From Anaspis maculata (lineage: Eukaryota > Arthropoda > Insecta > Coleoptera > Scraptiidae), in contig OX421966.1 of NCBI GenBank assembly GCA_949128115.1, positions 4,650,001 through 4,714,000 of the forward strand: a stretch of 64,000 nucleotides of DNA, given 5' to 3'. The translations under genes were made by a program, and so were the position numbers. The notes beneath the pieces were generated by a model. The model was not told where the DNA came from and made no database searches. It saw nothing but the letters and a program-made list of their open reading frames with translations. This document shows positions 1 through 11,270 of this stretch, piece after piece; the stretch's first letter is position 1, and each line of letters opens with the position of its first letter.

Positions 1-3000
1 AAATCTTGAGGAATTCTTGCGTGAATCTCTCTAGAAATCTTGATCAGACCTTTTGAGAGAGTTCAATAATTGGATCTTGAGAGAAATTTTGAGCAGTTCC
101 GTTGAAGAACTTCAGTTGGAACTATTGAGAAATCTTGGGAAAATCTCTCGAGAAATCGTTGAAGAAATGTCTTGAAAAACCTTGAGCGGATCTCTTGGAT
201 AAATGATAGGGCTTTTGAGCTTGAGTAAATTTTTTAGAAAATCTCAAGTGAGTCTTCTGAAGAATGATAAACCTGATCTCTCAAATTCGTTGAGAAATAT
301 CGAGCAGATGCTTCTGTGAAGGATTTTCGTGGATCTCTTGTGGAATTTTCTGTGAAATCTCGAGTAATTTTTCCATATTTTTTTGATATTATATTCTGAT
401 AAATATCAAGTGGATTTTCTGAAGCACCTCCATTCTCTTGAGAAATCTTGAGTAACCACATCTTTTGAGAAATCTTGTTTAATTCTCTTCAGAAGTCCCG
501 AGAAAGCTTCTTTGGGAGCTTGAGTACCTGAGTTTCCCAAGAAATCTTAGGTAAATCTCTTGAAAAATATTGATTGAATCTTGAGAATTATTCCTGAGTA
601 TATTTTGGGAATGTGGAGAAAATATGATCTCTTGAAAAAATTAAGGAAGCCAAATCTGTTGAGAACTGTCAAATAAATCACTTCGCAAGTGAGTTGCTTT
701 GGAAGCTTGAGAAAGTTTACTGAGACATCTCGGAAGAGTCCTTTGAAAAATCTTCTTCCAAGAAATCTCTAGTTCATCTCGGTTTGAATCTTGAGTGAAT
801 ACTTAGAGGAATCACAAGTCAATCTTTCAAGTAATCTCAAGTAAATCTCTCAAGGAATCTGGAGTAAACTTCTTCAAAAACCTCAACTTGGTGTTTTGAG
901 AAGCCCTAAGAAATCTCCAGTGAGTCTTTTCAGAGATATTGATCAAATCTCTTGAGAAATCCTGAATGAATTTTGAGGGAAAATTCTGGTAGTTGCGTTT
1001 GAATATCTTGAGTAAAACTCCTTCAAAAATCTTGGAAAAATCTCTTGAGGAATGAGGGAAATTTCTTGAAAAACCTTTGATATATCTCTTGGGTGAGCAG
1101 TTCTTTTGAGAAATCTTGGATATCTCTCGAGGAATCTTGAGTAAATCTTATCAAAAATCCTGAGTACCTTAAGAAATCTTTGAGAAATTTTGAGTGAGTC
1201 TCTATAAATATCGATCAAATCTCCTGGGCAATCTTGATTGAATCTTGAGAGAAAATTCAATCGGTGTCGTTGAAAAATCTTAGGTGAAACTCTTGAGAAA
1301 TTTTTTGAAAATATCTTGATATAATATATCTCTAGCGAAATCTCTTCAAAAACCTGTCAAAATCATTCAATTAGGTAGACTTTTGTGAAATCTTGAGTGA
1401 ACGCTCCTGCAAAGGAGGTAAATCTTTTGTGAAGTGTCTCGAGAAATCTTGAATACCCAAATCTCTTGAGAAGTCATCAATAAGTTTCTTCAAAAGCTTG
1501 AGTGGGTTTATTGAGAAATCTCGAGTGAATCTCTTGGAAAATATTTATTCATTGAAGCTGTTGAGAAATAAAAAAAAATTCTTTCCTGAGCGCATCTTCT
1601 GAGAAATCTTCAGGTAATTTTGGCATGAATCTTGAGTGAACATTTCGAGAAATCTTGAGTGGATAAATTGAGAAATCTTGGGTGGAAACTTTCTTGATCG
1701 AATTCGTCAGGGAATTTCTAGGAAACCTTTTATAAAATCGTGATAATGCTGATCTTTGAAATCTTAAGTAACTCAATTCAGGAGTTTCAAATAAGTTTTC
1801 TGGGAAATACTGAGTGAATTTCTTGGAACACCGTGGGCGTTTTGAGGAATTTTGAACACCTTAATATTGTGAGAAATTGTTGATGAATCACTTTGGAAGT
1901 TCCAAGCGAGTTTCTTTGGAAGTTTCAGTGGATTTATTGAGAAATTTTAAATGAACCTCTCGAGAGAAGAAAAATCCTGGACGTATCTTCAGATTCTCCA
2001 GTTAATCTTTGTTATGATTCTTTAAGAAATACTTGGAGAAGTCCTTGGAAAATAAATTAAGAAATTTGGGTGATAACTTTTGGTGAATTTCTCAAGTAAG
2101 TGATCTAAAGTAAACCTTTCAGGTTTTCTTGAGCAAATCTTTACAAAAAACCGGATCAAGTGTCTTGAGAAGTCTTGAAAAGACCCAGAGTGATCCCTCA
2201 AGGAATATTGGTGAATCTTCTTGAGAGATCTTGATAAAGTCTTCATGGAAATTTTGAACAGTTCCGTTGAAAAATCCTTAGTATTATCCTGATAATTTTT
2301 GAGAGAATCTCTCAAGGAATCGTTACGGAGATCTCTTGGGAAACCTCGAGTGGATCTCTTGTATGAGTAGATCTTTCTAAAAGAATGGATGATCTCTGGT
2401 GGATCTCTTGAAGAGTCTTGATCGAAGCCCTTGAAATATTGAAAAGAATTCCTGGGTGTATTTTTTGTAAATTCTTTGGATAATCTTGTTATGGTTCTTG
2501 TATGAATACTTCAAGAAAGATTTGAGTGAATTTACTGAAAAATCTTGACTGAATCTTGAAAGAAAGTTTGAGCGGTTCCGTTGAGAAATTTTGATCAAAT
2601 CTCTTGAAGAATTTTGAGAACATTTCCCGACGATTTCCCGAGGAATCGTCGGAAAAATCTCAAGGACAACCTCAGGTGGATCTCATTAATTAAGAGGTAT
2701 TTCGGGAAATATCAGGTTATTCTTTTGGAGAATGGAATCGTGATGATCCCGATGTTCCAAGTCCCTTGAGAAGTCTTGAGTGGGTGATTCTGTGGAGAAC
2801 TTTTACGTGAATCTCTTGTGAAATCTCTCGTGAAAGCTTCAGTACCCAATTGTTATGAGAAATTCCAATTACATCTTCTGTGAATCTCAATGTGAATTCC
2901 TTGAAACACCCTGACTATTTTGAGAGATCTTGACCGAATCTCTTGAGAAATTTTGGATTAATCTTCCCAGGAGTTGGTTGGTTTCTTTTTTTTTATTTTT

Positions 3001-3290
3001 TAATCATTTAAATAATTAATTTTTTTAAAGTTTAATTAGATTTATTGAGAAATCTTGAGTGAATCTCTTGAAAAATATTGATTGCTCTTGAGAAATATAA
3101 CAAAAATCCTGAATGAATCTTCTGAGAAATCTCAATCTTGTTGTCAATTTTAAGTGGATATGTCGAGAAATGTTGAGTAAATACTTCGAGTAATCTCAAG
3201 TGTAGCGTGGGTAAATCTTTCCAAAAACCTTAACTGAGTGCCTCGAGAAATCTTGAAAAAATTTCGAGTGAACTTCTTTAGAAAGAAGCT
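1..3290. repeat. Degenerate simple repeat / minisatellite, TCTTGAGAAA type
   Basis: The whole stretch is made of drifting copies of short words such as TCTTGAGAAATCTTGAGTGA, AATCTCTTGAGAAAT and GAGTGAATCT, with an ill-defined period of roughly 12-25 bases. It starts before the window and fades out near 3290. The minus-strand reading frames here (for example 943-1260) are rich in S, R, F, K, I and Q only because the repeat happens to lack stops in one frame. None has a domain or plausible start context, so no gene is called. Confidence 0.9.
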
Positions 3291-3358
3291 TTTCCGCAAT
3301 GACCATGATCATGATTTCTGAAAAATACAGACAAAGGTATGCAACAAATCATAACGTA

Positions 3359-3364
3359 TTTATT
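3359..3364 (-). terminator. Poly(A) signal AATAAA of Ly6-like gene A
   Basis: On the minus strand AATAAA lies about 115 bases after the stop codon of the last exon of Ly6-like gene A. This is a normal 3' UTR length and supports the view that the terminal exon is still functional. Confidence 0.5.
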
Positions 3365-3478
3365 CAGAATATAAACTGGTCATAATACAATACAGTATTC
3401 GCCTAAGGACATAATAATGAGGAAATTTTATCAAGTAATGAAATACTAGTATGCGAATTGCAATAAGCAGTATTATGA

Positions 3479-6400
3479 TCAGAAAAGTAACTTGGAAGCA
3501 ACTGCAATCAGAAGAAACGGAGTCGGGTAAATCCAAAAGTTCGGTGTTATTTCAATGGCGGCGTTGCATTTCTCCCCAACACAGGTCTCGCATTCCTCTA
3601 TGTCAATGTGTTTGGACCATCTCAAGGTCTGCAAGGTCCGCTTGTATTCTTCTTTTGCCATTTTGCTGTCACAAGGATCCTCGCCGCTGGATGACTTCGC
3701 AGCGCATGATCTTCTGATGAAGACTGTTTTTCCTACGAGGAGGAAATGAATTCAGAAATTATTTCACTTCCAGCTTCAGTACGTTTGATTGCATTGAAGT
3801 GATCTAGTTTCAAAGCAAATATGCAATTTGGACCGGACGAGCCACGAGCCGGGACGGGATCAGTAGTGATGAAAACGAGTGTTGTACTTTTCACTAGAAC
3901 TTTCACGAGCCACACGACTTTCGGCGATGACGAACATATTGATCTTCATTCTTACAGAATGGCGCATATGTTTTCGAGCGGATCATTCATCTGTGGTTGG
4001 TGGCGGTCGTTTTGTTAGAAAAATCACTAGTTAGAGAGAGCGTAAGTTTGGCCTTGTGGCGTTTGTTAGAAAGTACCTTGATGATATCCGACGGCTGATC
4101 TGTTGGGATATACTACAAAACCTGAAAGCACTGTCTCTTCAACCTCAACAGATAAATCACCATCAAAGACAGATGACACATGCGAATTTACCTTTGTCGC
4201 TCCAAAGAACCCGACCAAAAAAACAAGCAATAAATAAATTCCAAACGAAGAAGCTCAAAAAATCCGAATCAGTAGAAAGCCTTGAATCATTGAAAGACAT
4301 GTTGGGTCCAGTTCAAAAAATAATCGAAGAAAAATCACCACCATACATAATCAACTTTGATCAACTGACAGACTTCTTTGAAAATGCCCACGGATCCCCT
4401 GACCCTCTCAGTGTAGCGCAACAGTACACAGAAAATGTGGATCAACTGCTCACAATGCTCGAAGAAATCTACCCTCATTCCAAATATCCCTCCATGAAAA
4501 GTCGCTGCACTAGACTAAAGCGAAAAATAATGAGACAACAAGGATATGATCTAGCAGAAGCAGATCTGACGGACTCGTCGCAGAATTCCAGACACTAATC
4601 CACACATTCTCAATCTAAAACATACCAAAAATGTCCACAAAAAAACAAAATCTCATTTCACAATGGAACATCAATGGGTTTTATAACAATTTGGCTCACC
4701 TCAACTTACTGATAGCAGAAGAAGACCCTACCATCATCTGCGTCCAAGAAACCAACTTCAAAAGAGATTACCATCATCATTTGAAAGGATATAAGCCCTT
4801 TCATAGAAACAGATCTGAAGCAGAGAGAGCATCTGGTGGTGTGGCCACATACATAAAGGAAACATCAATTAGCGAAGAAATTATGCTCAATACCAATCTG
4901 GAAGCGGTGGCTGCGTCAGTCCAGTATTACTCCCGAAAGATAGGCATCTGTAACGTGTACATACCACCAAACAAATCCATCGAATTACAAGAATTAAGAA
5001 ACCTCATACAGCAAATTCAACGCCCCTGCATCATTCTTGGAGACCTAAACGCCTACAACGTCATCTAGCAATCAGACCGTACAGATAAAAAAGGAAGGAC
5101 ACTTGAAAAACTGGTTGACCTGGAAAATCTTGTAATCCTCAACACCGGAAGCAAAACTAGATTCAATGCCTCTAATGGGAACTTCTCAGCACTTGATGTA
5201 ACCTTTTGTGACCCATCACTAGCACCAGTGCTATCGTGGAACACGAACGAACCCTCATGGAAGCGACCATTTTCCAATAATTATCAATGATGACACTGAA
5301 TTCTTTGCACCCATCCAAGCACAACCCAAATGGAAACTTGACCATGCTAACTGGGAAATTTTCTCTGGAATTGTTGATAATCAGTTGATGGAAGAGGACA
5401 ACCATCACGACCATATAGACATAACAGAGGAAGTAACGCATTTTTCCTTCATCATAATAAAAGCTGCAGAATGGGCAATCGGAAAAATCAAACCAAAATA
5501 TAGGAAGAGAACGGTGCCATGGTGGAACGAAGATTGTGAAGGTGCTGTGAGAGAGAAGGAGAGGGCTTTTACAGACTAAAAAAGGCTAACAACATCGAAG
5601 ACCTACTATTTTTCAAAAAATGTCGTGCAAAGGCCAGAGTTACACTCAGGAAAAAAAAGAGATGCATGGGCAAGTTACACCTTCTCGCTGCAATTGAACA
5701 CTCCATCAAGCGAAGTCTGGCAACAAATTAAGAGAATAAGAGGAAACAACAATCAACAATACATCTCACAGATGAAAACAGCGCACCATACTGTTGTGGA
5801 AACGCCAAGGGAAATCGCAGAAGAACTGGCAACGTATTTCTAGAAACAATCCAGTAATGATAACTATAGTGTCAGTTTCTTAACTAATGTAAAACACCCA
5901 CAGGAGGCAAACGCGATAGAGCCAATGGAAGATGAAAGTGATCTCAACACAAAAATCAGCATAGAGGAATTAAACAGCGCATTAAATGATGCAAAAAACT
6001 CAGCACCAGGCCCAGATGATATCCCCTATATTTTTCTCAAGAAACTCTCCTTCGAAGCAAAAACTCATCTACTAGGAATATATAACAAGATCTGGATATC
6101 TCATGAATTCCCATCCAACTGGTCGGAGGCAACAATCATCCCGATATGTAAACCAAATAAACCAAAAGATCGAATGGACTCGTACAGACCAATTTCGTTG
6201 ACTACCACACTGAGCAAATTGCTAGAAAAAATAATAAACAAAAGACTTATGTGGTAGGTACCTAGAAGAAAAGAACATCATCACACCTGAACAAGCAGGT
6301 TTCAGGAAAGCAAGATCAACGATCGATAATCTCATTGTATTACAATCGGAGATTCATGAGTCCTTTGCAAACAGACAACGGATTATGGCCGTCTTCTTTG

Positions 6401-9400
6401 ATCTCGAGAAAGCTTACGACATGACATGGAAACATGGGATAGTCATGAAGCTCAAAGAGTGGAATCTGAACGGAAATATTCTACACTCCGTCATCAATTT
6501 TATGAAGAACCGAAGTTTCCGTGTAAGAATAAACAGCGAGATGTCAGACGAGAGAACCCTCGAAAACGGCACCCCTCAAGGAGCCAACCTCAGTGTGACT
6601 CTTTTCCTCGTGGCAGTTAACGATGTAGCCAGAAGATTATCTCTCCCAGTTAAAGCTCTCCAATATGCCGACGACCTGGTCATCTATACAAAAGGAAAGA
6701 ACTTTCACACCATGGAAACAAATATTCAGAGAGCCATTACAACAGTGGACTGGGCCAGTAATACAGGGTATAAATTCTCAACAAATAAATCAAAATGTAT
6801 GCTGTTCTCAAAAAAGCCCAGCAGCGATGTACCCCAATTGAAAATCATGGGAAACTGATCGAGCATGTCACCAACTATAAATTTTTAGGAAGGCACCTTG
6901 ATGCTCAACTTGAGTGGAACATACATCTGGAACACCTCAAACAACAATGTCAAAAAGGATTGGGACTACTCAAAACACTAGCTAGCCAATCATGGGGTGC
7001 CGACACTACGGTCCTCCTCCGAGTGTACAAGAGTGTAGTGTTATCTAAGATAGATTATGGATCGATTGTATACGACTCTGCCAGCAAAACCCTATTGAAG
7101 ACAATAGACAGAATCCATTCTACAGCCCTCAGAATCTGCACCGGAGCTTTTCGAACCAGCCCAGTCATGAGCATCATCAATTTAACAGGTGAACTACCAC
7201 TTGAGTACAGACGACAACAGCAGTCCCTTTTATATGCAGCTCGCATTCAGTCAAATCCAATCAACCCAACTCATAGATTTGCCTTTGCAAGACGTTTTCA
7301 ACGAACCTTCGAGAGAATGAAGAGCAATGCAAAACCCTTCTACATAAAACTCGACCATCTTCTACAAAACCTGAACTTTACCTTTCCAAAGACGATAACA
7401 GCACCTCAAATGACTCTTTCACCCTGGCTTTTCCGCCACCCACGCACCATACTTGATCTTGAGAAATTCCCAAAATCTGAAGTAGGCCCTCTGATTATCC
7501 AAAACAAATTTAAAAATATATGTGAGCAGTTTGAAACACCAGTGCGAATAGTATACACAGACGCGTCTGAAAGTGAAACGGGTGTCGGGTGTGCAGTGAA
7601 TGTAGACTTGAGAGACCCAGTGACCTTGACCATCCAATTACCAGGAATGTGGACTATCTTTAGTGTGGAACTTTACGCAATACTGCAGTCTGTAAAACAC
7701 CTCGCCAACATCACTGGTGCTCGGGAAGTAGCGCCGCCGGCTCTCCGAGCACCAGCCACCGCCCAAAGATGCCGCAACGCCATCATCTGTACGGACTCTT
7801 TGAGCTCAATCTGGCAAATTAATCAGCTATACCTGATGAATCCCATAGCCCAAGAAATCCAACAACACATCACGACGCTGCAGAACACTGGCACAGAAAT
7901 TACCCTCTTCTGGACACCATCCCATGTCGGAATAGTTGGAAACGAGATTGCGGACCATGAAGCATCCATTGCAGCAAACACGCCTCTGGCTCCGATAGAA
8001 AATAAAGCCACCGGTCAAGACACTGTAATGTACTTGAGAACACTCGTTGGCGCACAATGGGAGCAGAGTTGGCAAAGGCAGCACACAAAGTTGAACAGGG
8101 TGAAATCAACAGTAAAGACATGGATCTCAAGGCTACCATCCAGAAAATGCCAAATGGTCCTTACTCGACTCAGGTTAGGACATACCAGACTCACACACCA
8201 ACACGTCATTTGCCGATCAGACCCACCGGTATGTGAGAGCTGCCAGGGACCGTTGTCGGTGGCGCACATCCTGGTGGGATGTATTTCCGAGGACCAAATT
8301 AGTGCCGAAGATCTCAAGGTAGCATTGGGTGGAAGCCTCGAAGAAGATGAAGAACTCATTACACTACTACAGCAAAAAGGACTGTTTGACCTGATCTGAA
8401 TAGTTTAGCTATCGAATGTAATTTTTTGTTGAATGCTAATGGCCTTCTAGGCTGATGCAAAATAAAGAAAAAAAAACACGAAGTGGATAAACCTGCAGCC
8501 CCAAGAATCGCATGCGGAAGAGACAAACTGAAATGGAGAACTCAAAGAACTGCTGGAGGTCGTATTCAAAGGAGGAGATACTGAGGTTTTAGTGTACCGA
8601 CCGAAAGGTGAGGATAAAGGACAACGAAAAGATGACGACAAGACAGAAAGGAAAACCAATCGATGGACTGTGACACAGAATAGCAGGCAGCAGGCGAACA
8701 AGAGAGGGATGTGTGTCGCCGGCGACAGTCCCCCAGTCCACTGTAGTAATAAATTTGAACGGCACGACGACAGAAACTCGTGTCGCGGGAATGATATCGA
8801 GGGAGGTAGGGAAGTACAGGCGGATCGAATCCTATTGGCCAGCGACACTGTCGCCGGCGACATACGAGGTTTTGTAAAGCCGCCATTAAGCTACGAATCA
8901 ATAGATAGATCGATTTTCTAAGCTACGCTACAGTGGCATTCTCCTAACATACACTACTTCTAACCACTGATACTAGCCGATGGATCGCAGGTTGGAAGGA
9001 GCGTGTGTTAGAAAATCACGAACAAAGAGATTGATCTAACCATGACAGTGTTTTCTGGTTCTCTGGTATATCATAACAGATCGGCCTTCGGGTATTATTG
9101 GGACACTTTCTAGCAAACGCTACAAGCCCAAATTTCTAACTTACGCTCTTTCTAACTAGTGATTTTCTCCAACAAAAGGACTGTAGCCCTGTGATTTTCA
9201 ATAATCAATAATAAAGACAAGCAATGAAGGTGATCGATTGAAAAGTGGCTATTACTGTCACCACCTTTGATAATGATAACCATTTGTGAATTTGAAAATC
9301 CCTGATAATTTGCTTGAAAATGCATCCAAATAGTTTTGGTAAAATGAAGATGAAGATGTCTTCTAGCGTCGAAGATATAAACTTTCGAAATTTGGCAGCT

Positions 9401-10066
9401 CGACAAGTTCAGAGCAATTTTTTCAGAAACTCGAGCACGTGCAACCACAGGCTGGCTTCAAAAGAACGAGGTTCAGGCTGTGTTCCTATAAAAAAGTTTT
9501 TTGTCTTGATATTTTCTGGAAAAATCGAGTTGTTTTGTTTTGGAGCTCGGACACCCTGCATGACTTGCTTTCAGTTTGTATTATTATATTAGTATATAAG
9601 TGGATACTTTACTGTCTCCATCCTTCAAAACCACTTTCAGGCACACCAAGTTCTTTTCTCTGGTTTTGTCATCTCCTCCGATCTTTTCTAGCATGACGGT
9701 CTGGAGATTGGACCGTGCTTTCGAGGTCAACTTAGTTATTGTATCCTGTCTGGCAGATGACCCAAAGTAGGAGATGTTCTGCAAATCGAGCGCACCATAT
9801 GCTGCTACTTCGATTGCCCGAATTTGATCTGCTATTAAATCGTCTACGGTGCAGTTAACTTGTTTTCCCTCGGTCCTATTGCACGCTGATGTGTCGTCTG
9901 TACTATCACCATCGGTATTGCAAACCATGCACTCCAAACCAAAACCTTGAATGAGAAAATGATCACATTATTCAGAGGAATATGACGCCCTTCAAACTCT
10001 CTATAGGATACCTAGGTACATTGCGGAGAAAATAATCAGCGAGCCAAAGACGGCAAAGGCAAGCAT
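3479..10066 (-). CDS. Ly6/uPAR-like three-finger protein, gene A (3 exons)
   Basis: Predicted secreted, GPI-anchored Ly6/uPAR-family protein of 213 residues; function unknown. Exon 1 is 10066-10012 (signal peptide beginning MLAFAVFGSLIIF), exon 2 is 9945-9613 and exon 3 is 3732-3479. Splice sites read CTAG/GTATCC, TTCAAG/GTTTTGG, GACA/GTAAAGT and TCGTAG/GAAAAAC, and both introns are phase 1. Ten cysteines fit the LU pattern: ECMVC near the start, then single cysteines, then ECETC and the diagnostic EKCN, followed by a hydrophobic tail ending ASKLLF that suggests GPI attachment. The Cys4-Cys5 segment is long (about 70 residues) but not strongly acidic. Exon order and phases match paralogues B and C. 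Intron 2 is about 5.9 kb because a transposon nest lies in it. Joining exon 3 to exons 1-2 across that nest is inferred from matching phase and family pattern; transcript data could show two broken halves instead. Confidence 0.75.
4090..4598 (+). pseudogene. LINE ORF1, C-terminal part
   Basis: The frame open to the stop at 4596-4598 encodes a lysine- and serine-rich segment, then a helical stretch around FDQLTDFFENAHGSPDPLSV, and ends in a basic segment CTRLKRKIMRQQGYD. This resembles the C-terminal half of ORF1 in I-like elements, but no CCHC knuckle is visible. The apparent start at 4056 lies in the inverted repeat of the host transposon and is not the real start; the 5' part is missing. 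ORF2 begins 32 bases after the stop. Confidence 0.6.
4631..8399 (+). pseudogene. LINE ORF2: endonuclease - reverse transcriptase - RNase H, broken
   Basis: Endonuclease: QWNINGFYNNL at the start, IICVQETNFK (catalytic Glu), GGVATYI and ILGDLNAY, then after breaks PWWNEDCE at about 5517. Reverse transcriptase: NSAPGPDDIPY, SYRPISLTTTLSKLLEK, FFDLEKAYDMTW, NGTPQGANLS and LQYADDLVIY (YADD catalytic box, about 6658-6690). RNase H: IVYTDASESETGVG, VELYAIL, CTDSLSSI and TPSHVGIVGNEIADHEA, giving the D-E-D-D set, followed by a cysteine cluster CRSDPPVCESCQG-HILVGC. In-frame stops at 5066-5068, 5577-5579, 5841-5843 and 6256-6258 break the frame. Shifts near 5250-5290 and 6800-6858 do the same. The last part (6795-8399) is a 534-codon open frame. 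The enzyme would nick target DNA and prime reverse transcription there; this copy cannot. Confidence 0.9.
8478..9100. other. Remainder of the TIR element; no gene
   Basis: This is the unique interior of the TIR element downstream of the LINE tail. An open frame at 8592-8921 is low-complexity (K, R, D, Q) and has no recognisable domain. The 12-base perfect palindrome GTCGCCGGCGAC occurs at 8715-8726 and 8850-8861. Confidence 0.5.
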
Positions 10067-10082
10067 CGTGGCTGGGCAGGTG

Positions 10083-11270
10083 AGTTGCTCGAAAAATGAG
10101 CAGACTTTGGACCTTCAGCGGCAAGAATCGTATTCTAGACACACAGAAATTGTGACAAGAACATACGTCATGCAGTTTTCACTTTTCAACGATCTAGATT
10201 CGACAACAATCGGCCGTGTTTTGTCTGACACTTGCGACTGGATTGTTTGCATAACGGGTCAGTCTGTATGAACACCTGTATGAACCAAGGTTAAACGATG
10301 CGTCCATGAGTAGTCCGGATGTTGAGAGCAAAAAACAGGGGGTACCCTGCATTTTGAGGTAGAGCGAAGCCCCTTTGCATGTGTGATGCTTGGACCATCC
10401 CGGATCCATAATGATCGGTAGCCACCGGCAAAAATAGTGCAGGCACTGTATACAGGGTGAAGCAGAAAAAAATCAAGAAAATTCGTATTTCGTGAACCGA
10501 AACGGATGGAGTCGCGTGAAACACCATATCTGTTCCAAATTTTGCGCTAATTAAGAGCCCATCAGGTAGGTACTATCGAGTTTCAGCATGAACTGATTCA
10601 TGGTCGGCCAAATTTTTCATAAAACGACAGTAAAGAGTGTCTGCTATAACATACCAAAAGTCCCCTAAGATCCCGTATCGGCGTCCCCCTTTTTGGGGCG
10701 TTTCTCTGAAATATGACAGTTACGTTATAACACACAGATATTGGGACGCGCGCTTGTCACCCGGAATAGCTCAGTGGCGAAGGCTTTGCTTTCCGATCGA
10801 TGGATCGCTGGTTCAAATCTCGTTCAAGAAACAAATTTTTTTTTTCGTGAAAGTGATTTTTTCCTTCTCCTAAAAATTATCCAAGGGATGAGAGTGCTTA
10901 TTCAGAAGCATTTTCGACTTTTTTCTCAAGAAAATAAATCCAATCATACGAGTTCTGGATACATAATAAACAATAAACTGTGATGCCATCATGGCTTTTT
11001 CATCACATTTTTCAACTCAACAATTGAATTTAGGTCATTTCAATAATAATGCTGGACGAGCATTTCCACTTGTCCTCTAGCTTGTTATACTGTCCCATTT
11101 CTTTGAACCACTTCACACAAGGTGGATTTCCTGGGACATTGAATGGAAGCACGGTCACGCAGAAACAGGGTCGATTCTGGCTCGTCGGCCGCCCTTGTGC
11201 GAAAAATATTTGGCCGCCCGGTACCCGTCAGCTGTAGCCCCGCAGCAATTTTCCAGCGGGAGTATCCGGG
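10083..11270. other. Intergenic, upstream of Ly6-like gene A
   Basis: Apart from the tRNA-like fragment no gene was recognised. TATACAGGGTGAAGCAG at about 10450 looks like one end of a TA-flanked MITE, but no partner end was found. A more GC-rich patch at 11150-11270 has no recognised product. Confidence 0.5.
10760..10845 (+). ncRNA. tRNA-derived SINE-like fragment with A and B boxes
   Basis: TAGCTCAGTGGC (10767-10778) matches the Pol III A box and GGTTCAAATCTC (10810-10821) matches the B box. Their spacing of about 43 bases is that of a tRNA gene, and a T-run at about 10835-10844 could end transcription. The acceptor, anticodon and T stems do not pair convincingly, so this is not a functional tRNA. 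A tRNA-derived SINE head or a tRNA pseudogene is more likely. The phrase GATGGATCGC just before the B box also appears near 8980. Confidence 0.45.

Larger units (their letters stand above)
4090..8477 (+). mobile_element. 5'-truncated, decayed LINE with RNase H (I/R1-like group)
   Basis: A non-LTR retrotransposon copy on the plus strand. In order it holds the C-terminal part of ORF1, an APE-type endonuclease, reverse transcriptase and a C-terminal RNase H. It ends with AATAAAG and an A-run at about 8461-8476, which is the 3' tail. The 5' limit is approximate; it lies just inside the left inverted repeat of the host element. RNase H after the RT is typical of the I, R1, LOA and related clades, so the placement is to that group only. 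Multiple stops and frameshifts make this copy inactive. Confidence 0.85.
4010..9177. mobile_element. TIR element in intron 2 of gene A, interrupted by a LINE
   Basis: The left end begins TTTTGTTAGAAAAATCAC and reads on through CTAGTTAG, AGAGCGTAAGTT and GCGTTTGTTAGAAAGT. The reverse complement of 9103-9177 gives the same words in the same order, roughly 85% alike over about 65 bases. These are terminal inverted repeats. No clean target duplication is visible beside them (GGCGGTCG on the left, GGACTGTA on the right). No transposase was found inside. Apart from the inserted LINE only about 0.7-0.8 kb belongs to the element, so it is non-autonomous and its superfamily is unknown. The non-LINE part (8478-9100) contains the palindrome GTCGCCGGCGAC twice. 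Confidence 0.7.

Noticed and set aside
943..1260. Minus-strand open frames in the first 3 kb resembling a repetitive SRF/SQD-rich protein
   Set aside because: They arise from the simple repeat; frames change every few hundred bases and no start, splice or domain evidence exists.
3733..3915. Frame reading WLVKVLVKSTTLVFITTD as an extra Ly6 exon
   Set aside because: Exon 2 at 9945-9613 already supplies the Cys1-Cys5 part in the right phase; this frame lacks cysteines where needed.
7055..8359. Several antisense open frames over the LINE RNase H region
   Set aside because: Shadows of the sense ORF2; the plus-strand frame has clear RT and RNase H motifs.
10760..10832. Functional tRNA gene
   Set aside because: Acceptor and T stems do not pair and no anticodon arm can be drawn.
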